DNA of 64,000 bases from Phormidesmis priestleyi Ana. GTDB lineage: Bacteria > Cyanobacteriota > Cyanobacteriia > Phormidesmidales > Phormidesmidaceae. The position numbers were made by a program, and so were the translations under genes. Of this stretch, positions 19,751 through 29,700 are shown one piece after another. The notes under the pieces are model-generated. The model was not told the origin of the DNA. It worked only from the letters and a program-made list of their open reading frames with translations, and made no database searches. The stretch spans positions 1 through 64,000 of the forward strand of contig LJZR01000005.1 in assembly GCA_001314865.1 (NCBI GenBank), in the 5' to 3' direction. Numbering within the stretch: the stretch's first letter is position 1; each line of letters starts with the position of its first letter.

Positions 19751-21052
19751 TCATCGAACGGTGTCTTCTACAATTAGGCTATGATCGGGGAGAAGTTCTT
19801 CAACGTCGCGAAGCTGCTTGAACCCATATCCTCCTATCCCAACTAGGGTCATTGCCGCTGCTGCGATCGCATACAAAAACGCCATCCCACTGCCCACACC
19901 CGTGCCAAATAACGGAGAAAAAGCAGCCGATACCCAATTTTTGGATTGCATCATAGGCTCAAACACTTGGTCGGCCAGAGGGCCTGCGATCAAAGGTGCG
20001 ATCGCCCCGACGCCCAACCCAATCATTTGATCTGCCGCTAATACCCGCCCTTGCAACTCCGGCGGCACCTTGGCATACCAAATCGCATTGCTAGAGCTAT
20101 AGAACAGCGGAATTGCCAACGTCGCTGCAAAATGAGAAAACATCCACATCCATGGTGCTTGGCCTAGTGCTAAGGCAATCTTAAACAATCCTGTCGCAAT
20201 AAAGCCAATCAGCATCCCATCAATTCGCCGCTTGAAACCGCCGCTGACACTGACAGCAAGCGCACCTAAAACGCCCCCTATCCCCGCAGCGGTGGTCACT
20301 AGTCCGAGTATCTGCGCATCACCCCCAGAACGTGCCAGTATCATGGGGTTGTAGAGTGCTTTGCCAAGGTCGCTAGGGATTGCAAACAGAGAGAACGCGA
20401 TCACCATTGCCATTAAACCTGGCTTGCTCCAAATGTAGCGAAAGCCAAAGGTGAGATCTCTCAATCCAAGTGATGCCGATTCCTCACTTCTTTTAGGATG
20501 AGGAATAGTCGCCAGTACCAACAGCAAAAAGGCGACGCCAAATGTGCTTAAATCAACTGTGATAATGCCCGTTAGCCCAATAATTGGATACAAACTGCCC
20601 GCTAAAATTGGCGAGAAAATGGCCCCTGAATAACCCACCGCCGCCACCATGCTTTCGGCCCTAGTGTAATTCTCTTTAGAAACTAACAGCGCTATAGAGG
20701 TAGAGTAAGCCAGCGTTTGTAGCTGCCCGAAACAACCATACAAAGTCACAATAATATAGAGATGCCATAGCTGAAGCAGCCCCTGCCAAAACAATAGGCC
20801 AATCATCAGCGTCCCCACTGCGGCGACCACATCGCCTAGCAGTATTAGCTGCTTACGAGGAAAACGATCAACAATAATACCCGCAATTGGCGTAATCGCA
20901 ATACGTGGCAATTGAGAAAAAAAGGTCACCAGTGCCAGCGTTGTAGCCGATCCTGTCTCTTGCCAGATCCAGATCATTAAGGCAAACACTGTCATATAGC
21001 TGCCGATGGTAGATACTAGCTGACCTGCCCAAATTCGTACAAAAACGCCCAT
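19751..21052 (-). CDS. MFS transporter (EntS-like exporter family)
   Basis: 433-aa ORF, 12-TM-like MFS: GQLVSTIGSYMTVFALMIWIWQETGSATTLALVTFFSQLPRIAITPIAGIIVDRFPRKQLI; in a row with the TonB receptor. Confidence 0.88.
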   Translation of the reverse strand: MGVFVRIWAGQLVSTIGSYMTVFALMIWIWQETGSATTLALVTFFSQLPRIAITPIAGIIVDRFPRKQLILLGDVVAAVGTLMIGLLFWQGLLQLWHLYIIVTLYGCFGQLQTLAYSTSIALLVSKENYTRAESMVAAVGYSGAIFSPILAGSLYPIIGLTGIITVDLSTFGVAFLLLVLATIPHPKRSEESASLGLRDLTFGFRYIWSKPGLMAMVIAFSLFAIPSDLGKALYNPMILARSGGDAQILGLVTTAAGIGGVLGALAVSVSGGFKRRIDGMLIGFIATGLFKIALALGQAPWMWMFSHFAATLAIPLFYSSSNAIWYAKVPPELQGRVLAADQMIGLGVGAIAPLIAGPLADQVFEPMMQSKNWVSAAFSPLFGTGVGSGMAFLYAIAAAAMTLVGIGGYGFKQLRDVEELLPDHSLIVEDTVR

Positions 21053-21150
21053 TAATAATACTTCCTGACCCTAGCCGTCCTAACAAAAATATTCTTCATT
21101 CCTCATCTCTTCTCCCTTATCTCTTACGCTTTTCTCAAAATTTGCTTTAC

Positions 21151-23931
21151 TCAAAATTGCCAGTTCACGCTAGCCGATACACCAAAGGGAGAACCCGGCT
21201 GTACGCGAAACTGATCGCGAGCACCCTCAAAATAGCGAATGTTGAATAAATTCTCAAAATTTAATTGGGTTCGGAAGCTATCTTTTTCATAAAAGATCGA
21301 TGCATCAGTGCGAGTGTAACCGGGTAATTCAAACGGGCGGCGAAGTTCTCCATTGCGATCGCCCACAAAATAGACCCCAAGACCAAATCCTAATCCTTCT
21401 AAAGCACCTGACTGAAGCTGATAAGTTGTCCATAAGCCAGCCGAATTTCGAGGTGAGTTAATCAATCGAGTGCCGACCTCAATCTCATTATCCTCGCTGA
21501 TTCTCGCATCGGTATTTGCATAGTTTGCAATGATATTCCAACCGGGTAAAATCTCTCCTGCGATATCAAGCTCTATACCTGTACTTTTTTGTTCACCAAT
21601 TTGCACCTGAAAACCAGTGTTAGTCACATCCTGAGTGAGAACGTTAGTGCGCGTTAAATCATAGTAAGCAAGCGTTGCAGACAGTCGTTCATCAAAGAGC
21701 GATGCTTTAGCACCTATCTCAAACTGACGGCCCTTTTCAGAGTCAAAGACTTCGCGCTCAAAACTTTGTCCAATGACGGGATTAAACGATTGGCTGTAGC
21801 TGCCATAGATCGAAATGTTTTCGCTGGGTTTATATACCAAACCAATCCGTGGACTAAAGGCGGTTTCATTAAGCTCAATGGGTTCTGTACTAAAGCGGTT
21901 TGCAGCATCTCGAAAATCTTGATCGACAAAATCTACCCGACCGCCTATTAAAGCAATCAAAGCACCTGAGAAAAAATCGAGCTGTGTTTGGCCGTAGAGA
22001 CTGTACCTATTGCGGTTAGAAGTTTGATCATTATTGGGAAAAGCCGTTGCCAAATCAAAATATTCAAAGCCCGCTGTACTGTAAATAGGATCAAGAAGGT
22101 CAAAGCCATTGGGATTGAGTTCTTGACGCAATACAATGGTGTCTCTTTCTTTTTCAAAAGAAACCTCTGCGCCCATCAGCAAGGTTTGGTCAACACCGAA
22201 AACGTCAAAATTCCCGATGAAATTAGTGTTAAAAATAAAGGATTCCCGCTCGCTTGGGTTCGATAAAAACAGTCGTCTAACTTTCGTAATATCAATTTGG
22301 CCCCTTGACTGAAAAGGCGAAATGCCCACCACAAAAGTTTCTACAGGTGTCTCTTGAAAAGAGGCTAAAAATTCGTGATTTAGCTCCCAACGATTGTTAA
22401 ATTCATGATTGAGCCGATAGCCAACCCGAGTGACGTTCACCTCAGATCGCCCTAGCGTTGGCTCTGCTACGTTGGTTGAAATATCTAAGGTGCCAGCTTG
22501 TTCAACCAACTCATCAGCAATTTGGGCCCTAAAGGTATCGACAAAGCTGTTGTTGTCGAGTCCAATGGCTGCATAGGCGGGGAGCCCAGAAGAACTTTGA
22601 CGGGAGCGACTTCTCAGATACTCTAAGTCGAGAATTAGGCTGGTAGTATCTGTATTGACAATCTGTACTGACGGAGATACAAAAAAGAAATCGCCATCTT
22701 GAAAGTCAATGAAGCTATCTTCTCCTGAGTATTCAATATTCAAGCGATAGGCCAGCATTCCTTTATCATCTAAAGGGCCGCCAAAGTCTAAGCCAGCACC
22801 GTATTCATTAAAGCTGCCGCCATTGAACTCAAATTCGTACCGGGGCTCATAGAGAGGACGCTCTGTTACTAGGTTAATGGTTCCACCTAAGTCGCCTGCG
22901 CCAAATAACACAGAGGCTGGCCCCTTTAAAATTTCAATTCTTTCTACATTTGGGAGGGCGCTGCCAAACTGGAGCGTATCATCACGCAGACCGTTTCGAA
23001 GAATATTATTATTATTCTCAAATCCCCGAATGAGTGGGGTGGCACTGCGGCTACCCGAAAGGGCTCGTCCGGTTGACACACCACTAGCGTTTCGGAGCGC
23101 TTCGTTTAGCGTCCGTGCGTTTTGGTCTTCTAGAACCTGCTCAGGAATAACTTGGATTGCTTGAGGCACATCTAGGATGGCGGTGTTTGTGCGCGTGCCA
23201 ATGCTGGCGTTTGGCACCCGATATCCTAGTGGCGCAGCGGTAACAATAATCCGCAGGTTATTGCTACTAAAGTCAATATCTGTATTGTTTGCACCGGGCG
23301 CAACCGTCACCACATCAAACTCAAGTGCTTCTGATATCCTTTCAAAGTAGGCAACAGGGGGTGTTTCGCTATCGCTGACTACCCTTATTTGAATTTCGCT
23401 GCCGCGCTGCTCTATGGTTAAAGATGTTACCCCAGGAATTGGATTTAGCCGCTGATAAATCCCTTCACGGGTAAGCGCACTGTCTGCTAAATCCAGAATC
23501 GCATTGGTAACATCGACCGTTAGGGTGGTGCCTTCTTGAAACTGAAAAACTTCAACCTGATCTGGACGGTTTGTGACCAAAACCACTTTAAGTCCATCTT
23601 CTACCTCGACGAGCTGGATATCCCTAATTTCGGCAACGGGAGCAGGCCTAAGCTGATCGAGCAAAAGTGGCTCGGACGGAGGGGAGAAAGAGGGCGGTAC
23701 AGACGGCTGCTCGGCCTGAGCGGTAGAGTCCAGTGGAAAAGACTGAGCGTCTCTTTCGATTTGGGCTTGTGTTTGGGCTTGTGTTTGGGCTTGTGTTTGG
23801 GTTTCTGTTTGGGCTTGGCTAGTTGCTGTTGTTGGCAGAAACATTAGCAATGGAGTTAGCAACAGCGAAGCCAGTAAAGCATGCCAACTATTTCGCGCAC
23901 GCAAAAAAAACAACGCCAGAAGTAACTTCAT
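21151..23931 (-). CDS. TonB-dependent siderophore-type receptor with N-terminal AMIN domain
   Basis: Signal-like N-terminus MKLLLALFFLRARNSWHALLASLLLTPLLMFL; AMIN-like domain VAEIRDIQLVEVEDGLKVVLVTNRPDQVEVFQ; plug ILDVPQAIQVIPEQVLEDQNARTLNEALRNASGVSTGRALSGSRSATPLIRGFENN...VERIEILKGPASVLFGAGDLGGTINLVTERP; C-terminal NLFNIRYFEGARDQFRVQPGSPFGVSASVNWQF. ORF-track start (23973) lies upstream of the likely start. Confidence 0.92.
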   Translation of the reverse strand: MKLLLALFFLRARNSWHALLASLLLTPLLMFLPTTATSQAQTETQTQAQTQAQTQAQIERDAQSFPLDSTAQAEQPSVPPSFSPPSEPLLLDQLRPAPVAEIRDIQLVEVEDGLKVVLVTNRPDQVEVFQFQEGTTLTVDVTNAILDLADSALTREGIYQRLNPIPGVTSLTIEQRGSEIQIRVVSDSETPPVAYFERISEALEFDVVTVAPGANNTDIDFSSNNLRIIVTAAPLGYRVPNASIGTRTNTAILDVPQAIQVIPEQVLEDQNARTLNEALRNASGVSTGRALSGSRSATPLIRGFENNNNILRNGLRDDTLQFGSALPNVERIEILKGPASVLFGAGDLGGTINLVTERPLYEPRYEFEFNGGSFNEYGAGLDFGGPLDDKGMLAYRLNIEYSGEDSFIDFQDGDFFFVSPSVQIVNTDTTSLILDLEYLRSRSRQSSSGLPAYAAIGLDNNSFVDTFRAQIADELVEQAGTLDISTNVAEPTLGRSEVNVTRVGYRLNHEFNNRWELNHEFLASFQETPVETFVVGISPFQSRGQIDITKVRRLFLSNPSERESFIFNTNFIGNFDVFGVDQTLLMGAEVSFEKERDTIVLRQELNPNGFDLLDPIYSTAGFEYFDLATAFPNNDQTSNRNRYSLYGQTQLDFFSGALIALIGGRVDFVDQDFRDAANRFSTEPIELNETAFSPRIGLVYKPSENISIYGSYSQSFNPVIGQSFEREVFDSEKGRQFEIGAKASLFDERLSATLAYYDLTRTNVLTQDVTNTGFQVQIGEQKSTGIELDIAGEILPGWNIIANYANTDARISEDNEIEVGTRLINSPRNSAGLWTTYQLQSGALEGLGFGLGVYFVGDRNGELRRPFELPGYTRTDASIFYEKDSFRTQLNFENLFNIRYFEGARDQFRVQPGSPFGVSASVNWQF

Positions 23932-23988
23932 ACTTAACTCTCTACTATTCAATGATCGCTGCGCAAAGGTCACTGCGCAAAAAAAGGA

Positions 23989-25242
23989 TTATTGAGGAAC
24001 GGGTTCTTCAAGTGCAGACGATGGCGCAATATCAGGCGGTTCTGGCGCTATTTGTTCTGAAGAACTAGAATCTGGCTCAGGTGCAGGCTCCTGGATCTCT
24101 TCTTCTTGTATGGGGGCTTCGGTGGCTGACGCATTGTCAGCTGAAGTGTCTTCTATAATAGGTTCGCTAGCTTCACTTGGCTCTACTAAAGTATCGGTTT
24201 CTGCCGCCTCGCTCTCTGAATCATCAGTCTCTGAAGCACCAGAAGACGGGCCAGAAGACGGGCCAGAAGCGGGTGAGGATGGTCGATCAGACGGAATGCT
24301 CCGAATTTGTTGTTCTATAGGCAGGTCAATGGTGCGAATCTCGCCTGCTTGTTGAGCTTCTTCGTATTGCTCAGAATTGGTGATTACATACACAACATCG
24401 ACCGACACCTGACCCCCTAGCCCTTCAGGATCTTGAAAGCGCCAGTTCTTTTTGGCTTCTTCTAAGGCTGCTTGATCAAAGGCAGCGTTACCGCTAGAAA
24501 CTTCAATCACGGCTTCAATGACTCTACCGTTCTGATCAAATATTGCGTTGATAACGGGCTGGCCTTCAATTTCTTCGCGGCGAGCGGTGATTGGATATTC
24601 TGGTAAAGAACAGGGATTGCAGGTTACCTGGCGTGAGGTGGGCGATCGCCGCTCTGCTAGCGAAATTTCTTGTACGGGTGTGCGCGGCCTGGGAGGATCA
24701 AAAGATTCTGGTTCAATCGGGGGAGAACTATCGGGGAGGTTGATGCGATCGCTCCCTTCAACCGGCTCTCCTGATCCCGTAACCAGGCCCACCGCAGCAG
24801 ATTCACCCACTGCGCCTGCGCCGTCAATTGCGCCATTTTCCGTGGCGATCGCAGGGGCAATCGCCACAGTATCGGCAGCGGCTACCTCATTAACGGGTAC
24901 GGGCTCAGCATTAGTCGCTAGTGGTGCTGCCGATGGCCGCTCCGCAGAAGCAGCAGGTTCTGGATTTTCTGTGAGGGGCTCCGGCTCTGGGTCGGGTGTT
25001 TGCTGTACTACCTCTTCTTCTACCACAATTTCAATTGGCGTGGCTTCTATCTGGGCAGACTCTTGGGTCGAACCAGAGACTAATCTAGAAATCCAAGGCA
25101 AAGAGAAAAAGTGAATACCACCAGCGACCACCGTGCCTACGGCTAAAACACGCCACATAATCCGAATTTCTCGGCGGTACTGCTCGAAATTATCTTTAGA
25201 AAAACCCATTACGGCCCAAGTGAGGGTGAAGGTTGCTATCAC
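23989..25242 (-). CDS. tonB: TonB-family energy transducer with unusual acidic C-terminal tail
   Basis: 417-aa ORF: N-terminal TM, Pro/Glu-rich periplasmic region, TonB C-terminal domain CNPCSLPEYPITARREEIEGQPVINAIFDQNGRVIEAVIEVSSGNAAFDQAALEEAKKNWRFQDPEG. Confidence 0.85.
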   Translation of the reverse strand: MIATFTLTWAVMGFSKDNFEQYRREIRIMWRVLAVGTVVAGGIHFFSLPWISRLVSGSTQESAQIEATPIEIVVEEEVVQQTPDPEPEPLTENPEPAASAERPSAAPLATNAEPVPVNEVAAADTVAIAPAIATENGAIDGAGAVGESAAVGLVTGSGEPVEGSDRINLPDSSPPIEPESFDPPRPRTPVQEISLAERRSPTSRQVTCNPCSLPEYPITARREEIEGQPVINAIFDQNGRVIEAVIEVSSGNAAFDQAALEEAKKNWRFQDPEGLGGQVSVDVVYVITNSEQYEEAQQAGEIRTIDLPIEQQIRSIPSDRPSSPASGPSSGPSSGASETDDSESEAAETDTLVEPSEASEPIIEDTSADNASATEAPIQEEEIQEPAPEPDSSSSEQIAPEPPDIAPSSALEEPVPQ

Positions 25243-25404
25243 TTAGCATCACATAGATTATCAGTAATCCTTCCTTATTAATAAGCTCTATTTTTAAATG
25301 TCATTGCTAGCACTCAGGCTGAAAGCTATATCTTTACAGCACTGTTGCTGTATTTAGCGATATTTACTCAGGTCAACCTGTTTTAACTATCACTCACAAT
25401 ACTT

Positions 25405-25423
25405 GACAATGAGTTTCATTTAT
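25405..25423. promoter_or_regulatory. Fur-box-like site in the tonB / exbB divergent promoter region
   Basis: gacaatgagtttcatttat; core AATGAgttTCATT palindrome, about 12/19 to GATAATGATAATCATTATC by hand. Confidence 0.45.
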
Positions 25424-25564
25424 AGATAAAGTACCTTAACTACAAATGAAATTCAAGTGCCGTGCCGACAAGTCTGATGACTTCATCGCTAGGCAATTCT
25501 ATTTTTATGCTGCAGCACCATTCACTAACCCTTATGGAATCGATCTAAGGACTGATCCGCTACT

Positions 25565-26227
25565 ATGTCTACTCGCGAAATGTTTGCTGCTGGCGGTATT
25601 GTCATGTGGCCCTTATTGCTATTCTCTCTTTTGGTTTTGATTTTGACCATTGAGCGTGCAGTATTTTGGCTGCGGATTAGGCGGCGACAGCGTTCGCTGA
25701 TTAAGCAGGTGCTGGGTCTTTACAGAGATCGTCCTTCTGATGCGATCGCCCTACTTAAAAAGAGTCTTAGCTTCCCGGTGGCACGTATTTTTTTAGAAGC
25801 GTTGGAAGTTGAAAATGCCTCTCCTAGTCAGTTTAAACTGGCCCTAGAGGGCGCGAGTCATGCTGAGATGCCGCTGCTTAAGCGTTTTTCTAGTGTATTT
25901 CAAACTGTCATTGCGATCGCGCCACTGCTTGGTCTGCTTGGCACTATTTTGGGTCTGATTCGCTCTTTTTCGGCAGTTCGTATTGGTGAGGTTGGTGCGG
26001 ATGCTAATGCAGTCACTGGGGGCATCAGCGAAGCGCTAGTGTCTACCGCGGTGGGCATGGTTGTGGCCATGTTTGCACTTGCCGCTTTCAACATATTTCG
26101 CTCCTGCTACCGCCGCCAAATATCACTCTTGCAAGAGTATGGTAGCCAGCTAGAGATTTTATACGAGCGGCAATATCACAACTACAGCTATCCAGAAAAG
26201 GGGGCCTATGCATCTGCCCAACGATGA
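25565..26227 (+). CDS. exbB: MotA/TolQ/ExbB proton channel family protein
   Basis: 220-aa ORF: FAAGGIVMWPLLLFSLLVLILTIERAVFW ... LKRFSSVFQTVIAIAPLLGLLGTILGLIRSF ... GGISEALVSTAVGMVVAMFALAAFNIF. Confidence 0.92.
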   Translation: MSTREMFAAGGIVMWPLLLFSLLVLILTIERAVFWLRIRRRQRSLIKQVLGLYRDRPSDAIALLKKSLSFPVARIFLEALEVENASPSQFKLALEGASHAEMPLLKRFSSVFQTVIAIAPLLGLLGTILGLIRSFSAVRIGEVGADANAVTGGISEALVSTAVGMVVAMFALAAFNIFRSCYRRQISLLQEYGSQLEILYERQYHNYSYPEKGAYASAQR

Positions 26228-26627
26228 CTTAGAAGAAGAAGTCTCAGTTAATATTTTGCCAATGATCGATGTGATCTTCGCTATTTTGACCTACTTTATT
26301 ATCTCTTCTCTCTTTCTCACCCGATCTGATGGCTTACCCATTAATTTGCCTAATGCGCAAACTTCTCAACAGCAGCCAGATGCAAACTTTGTGGTCTCGG
26401 TAGATGCGCAAGGCCAAGTGAGGCTCAACCAAAACATCATTCTAATATCAGATCTTCAAAGCACTATTAAGCAGCAGATTAATCCGGGCCAAGCCGCCGT
26501 GGTGACCATTCGCGCTGATGAGCAAGCCTCGCACGGTGAAGTTGTAGGTGTGATGGATGAGGTAAGGCAAATTGAAGGTGCAAAGTTAGCGATCGCCACG
26601 CAATCTGAATCATCTACTCCGCAGTAG
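26208..26627 (+). CDS. exbD: ExbD/TolR biopolymer transport protein
   Basis: 139-aa ORF: EEEVSVNILPMIDVIFAILTYFIISSLFLTRSDGLPINLPNAQT...VVTIRADEQASHGEVVGVMDEVRQI; overlaps exbB by 20 bp. Confidence 0.92.
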   Translation: MHLPNDDLEEEVSVNILPMIDVIFAILTYFIISSLFLTRSDGLPINLPNAQTSQQQPDANFVVSVDAQGQVRLNQNIILISDLQSTIKQQINPGQAAVVTIRADEQASHGEVVGVMDEVRQIEGAKLAIATQSESSTPQ

Positions 26628-26728
26628 CTACCAAGAAAGCAATTGGCAAGAAACAAAGCTGAAATTATTCTTTCTTAAATGAGGAATGATACGCAAAACC
26701 ACAATTATGGTTCTATACTTTAACTATC

Positions 26729-26747
26729 GCTAATGAGAATAATTGCC
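26729..26747. promoter_or_regulatory. Fur-box-like site upstream of the biosynthetic operon
   Basis: gctaatgagaataattgcc, 14/19 to GATAATGATAATCATTATC by hand; TATACT (-10-like) at 26714-26719 lies just upstream. Confidence 0.55.
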
Positions 26748-26773
26748 AACTTGGCTGGCCTGCTTTACGCTCC

Positions 26774-29700
26774 GTGCGAGTGTCCGTGCGAGTGATGGTT
26801 GAAGAGTGTAGCGGTCTTTGCAGCGACGTTCCTTGGCAGCCTTCCTCTAATGCTCCTCCTATCAGTACAGTCGTGACTTATACAGCAGCTAGCCCATCTA
26901 TCAAAGCTATTAAAGATCAGTCTGAGTCAGATGCAGCGACGCTTTTAGCCCGTTTACAGTGGCGAGCGTACCATCAGCCAGAGCGGGTTGCTTATCAGTT
27001 TTTGGCCGATGAGGTCTTGCCGGTTGCACTCTCAACATTGACGACCTGGACATATCAAGATTTATTTGAGCAGACTCAGATCATTGCTCGTGCGATCAGA
27101 AACAGCACTAGGAGAAACGGCACTAGCGAAAACGGCACTAGGAGAAGCCAAAACAGTATCATCAGTCAGCCTGTTTTGCTGGTATATCCGCCTGGGCTAG
27201 AACTCATTGCAGCCTTTTTAGGTTGCTTGAGCGCAGGCGCGATCGCTACGTTGGTTCCGCCCCCGCGTCGTCATGAAAGCCTAGCCCGATGGCAATATAT
27301 CTTGGCTGATTCAAACCCGGCTGCGGTGCTGACAACACAATCTCTGTTAGCCACCATAGAGCCGCTAGTCATGCAATCTGCTGGCGGTAATCGGGCGGAC
27401 TCAATCTGTTGTATTGCAACGGATGTGATTGAGCGCGCAGGTAAGGGGAAAAGCCCTATTCAGCTAGAAGACTCTAAGCTGCCTACTCCTGACAAAATTG
27501 CTTTTTTGCAATACACCTCCGGATCGACCAGTCAACCTAAGGGCGTCATTGTTACTCACGCTAATATCGCCCATAACCTACAACAAATTCAAACGGCCTT
27601 TGGTCACTCAGCAGATACGCAGTGCGTTATTTGGCTCCCTCCGTATCATGATATGGGTCTTATTGGCGGTATTTTGCAGCCGCTATATGGTGGGTATCCG
27701 GTTACATTGATGTCACCGACCTCTTTTTTGCGGAAACCCCTGCGTTGGCTGGAAGCCATTTCTCACTTTCGAGGAACAACCAGCGGGGGCCCTAATTTCG
27801 CTTACGATTACTGCGTTCAAAAAATCTCAACTGAGCAGTGCCAGTCATTAGACTTATCCTCGTGGTCAGTTGCCTTTACGGGAGCCGAGTTCATTCGGGC
27901 TCAAACAATTCATCGTTTTACAGAAAAATTTTCAGGCTGCGGCTTTCAATACAGCGCATTTTATCCTTGTTATGGTCTTGCTGAATCCACTTTGTTTGTA
28001 ACTGGCAAGGCGGTTACGACATCGCCCAAAATACTCTCTGTGAGCCGGTCTGCCTTAAACCGTGGTGAGGTTGAACTCACTGAGGAAAAACCTAGAGATG
28101 TCTCTAACAATATAGGAAGCGATACAGAAGCTATTTTTGATAGCCAAGAGTCTGATAGCCAAGAGTCTGATAGCCGAGAGTCTGATAGCCGAGAGTCTGA
28201 TAGCCGAGAGTCTGATAGCCGAGAGATTGTGAGCTGCGGCTATACCCATGCGCAGCAGGTTAAAATTGTTGACTCCTATACTCAGATGCCCTGCTCCTCT
28301 TGTGAAGTGGGTGAAATTTGGGTCGCTGGAGAAAGCGTTGCAGCAGGCTATTGGAATCGCGTAAAAGCCACTCAAAATACCTTTGGAAATATACTCGACA
28401 CCGGCTCTGAGCAGCCTACTGCTGAACGTTTTTTAAACACGGGCGATTTGGGATTTATGCATTCAGGCGAGCTGTTTGTCACCGGACGCCTCAAAGATTT
28501 AATTGTTATTCGCGGCCAAAACTATTGGCCTCAAGATATTGAGCTGAGTGTTAGTCAGTGCCATGCTGCTTTTCAGTCGGTGGCCGTTTTTAGCTTAAGT
28601 GCTGAAGAGAATCAGACTGAGCAAGAACAGCTAGTGGTGATATCGGAACTAAACCGCGCGGCGGTACGCCAAATTCGTCAGGGAAGCCTGCAAATTTCAA
28701 AGGTTGTAGAGGTGATTCGGGCCTGTATTTCTCAACAGCATGGACTGCATGTATGGGCGATCGCGCTGCTTAAACCCGGCCATTTGCCTAAAACGACCAG
28801 CGGCAAAGTGCAACGTCAGGCCTGCAAAATCCAGTTTCTTACAGACAAACTCGTCTGTGTTGGGCAGTGGTCTAAACCCACCGAAATTGTGACGCACTCG
28901 ATGAAAACGGCATCTCATGATGCCGTATCCCCAGCTATTGTCGAGCAGATTTCAAAAGAACAGGCTTCAAAAGAGCAAGAAATGCAGACCGCCCACCAGC
29001 TCATTGAGTGGCTGCGCGTCTATGCGCAAGAATCGATTAACTCTCGACTCATGGATGAGCGTCGATGCCTTTCTCCAGGAGTTATTTTAGACTTTGGGAA
29101 TAAGGGGCTGTTAGGGATGCAGGTGCCTGAGCAGTATGGCGGACTCGGCCTGGGCCATCGGGCCATGTTGCAGATAATAGAACAGCTCGGCGCGATTGAT
29201 CCGACCTTGGCTTTGTTTGTTGGACTCAATAATGTGCTGGGCGTTCGGCCTATTTTGCACTATGCGAAGGCAGCGCTCAAAGAACAGCTTTTACCAAAAC
29301 TAGCGACTGGTCGTGAGCTGGCAGCTTTTGCTATTACAGAAGCCAGCGCTGGGTCACATCCCTTTGGCATCCTGGCTAAAGCGAAACCTGTTGGCCAGGG
29401 CTGGCAGTTGCAAGGAGAGAAAATCTGGAGTGGCTCAGCGGCTTGGGCTGGGGTAATAAATGTCTTTGTTCAACAAATAGACGCATCAGGTCAGCCGATT
29501 GGTATCAGCGGGTTTGCAGTGCAAAAGGGTACAGCCGGATTGAGGCAAGGCCCAGAGGCATTGACGATGGGAATGCGAGGCATGGTGCAAAACACCGTGG
29601 TGCTAGATCAAGTACAGGTGGATGAAACGCAAGTGCTAGGCGAGGTGGGGCATGGTATGGCGATCGCGCAGGATGCGATGATGTATGGCCGATTGGCGAT

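Noticed and set aside
24548-25114. 188-aa plus-strand ORF antisense to tonB
   Set aside because: Composition mirrors the TonB Pro/Glu-rich region on the opposite strand; no independent coding evidence.
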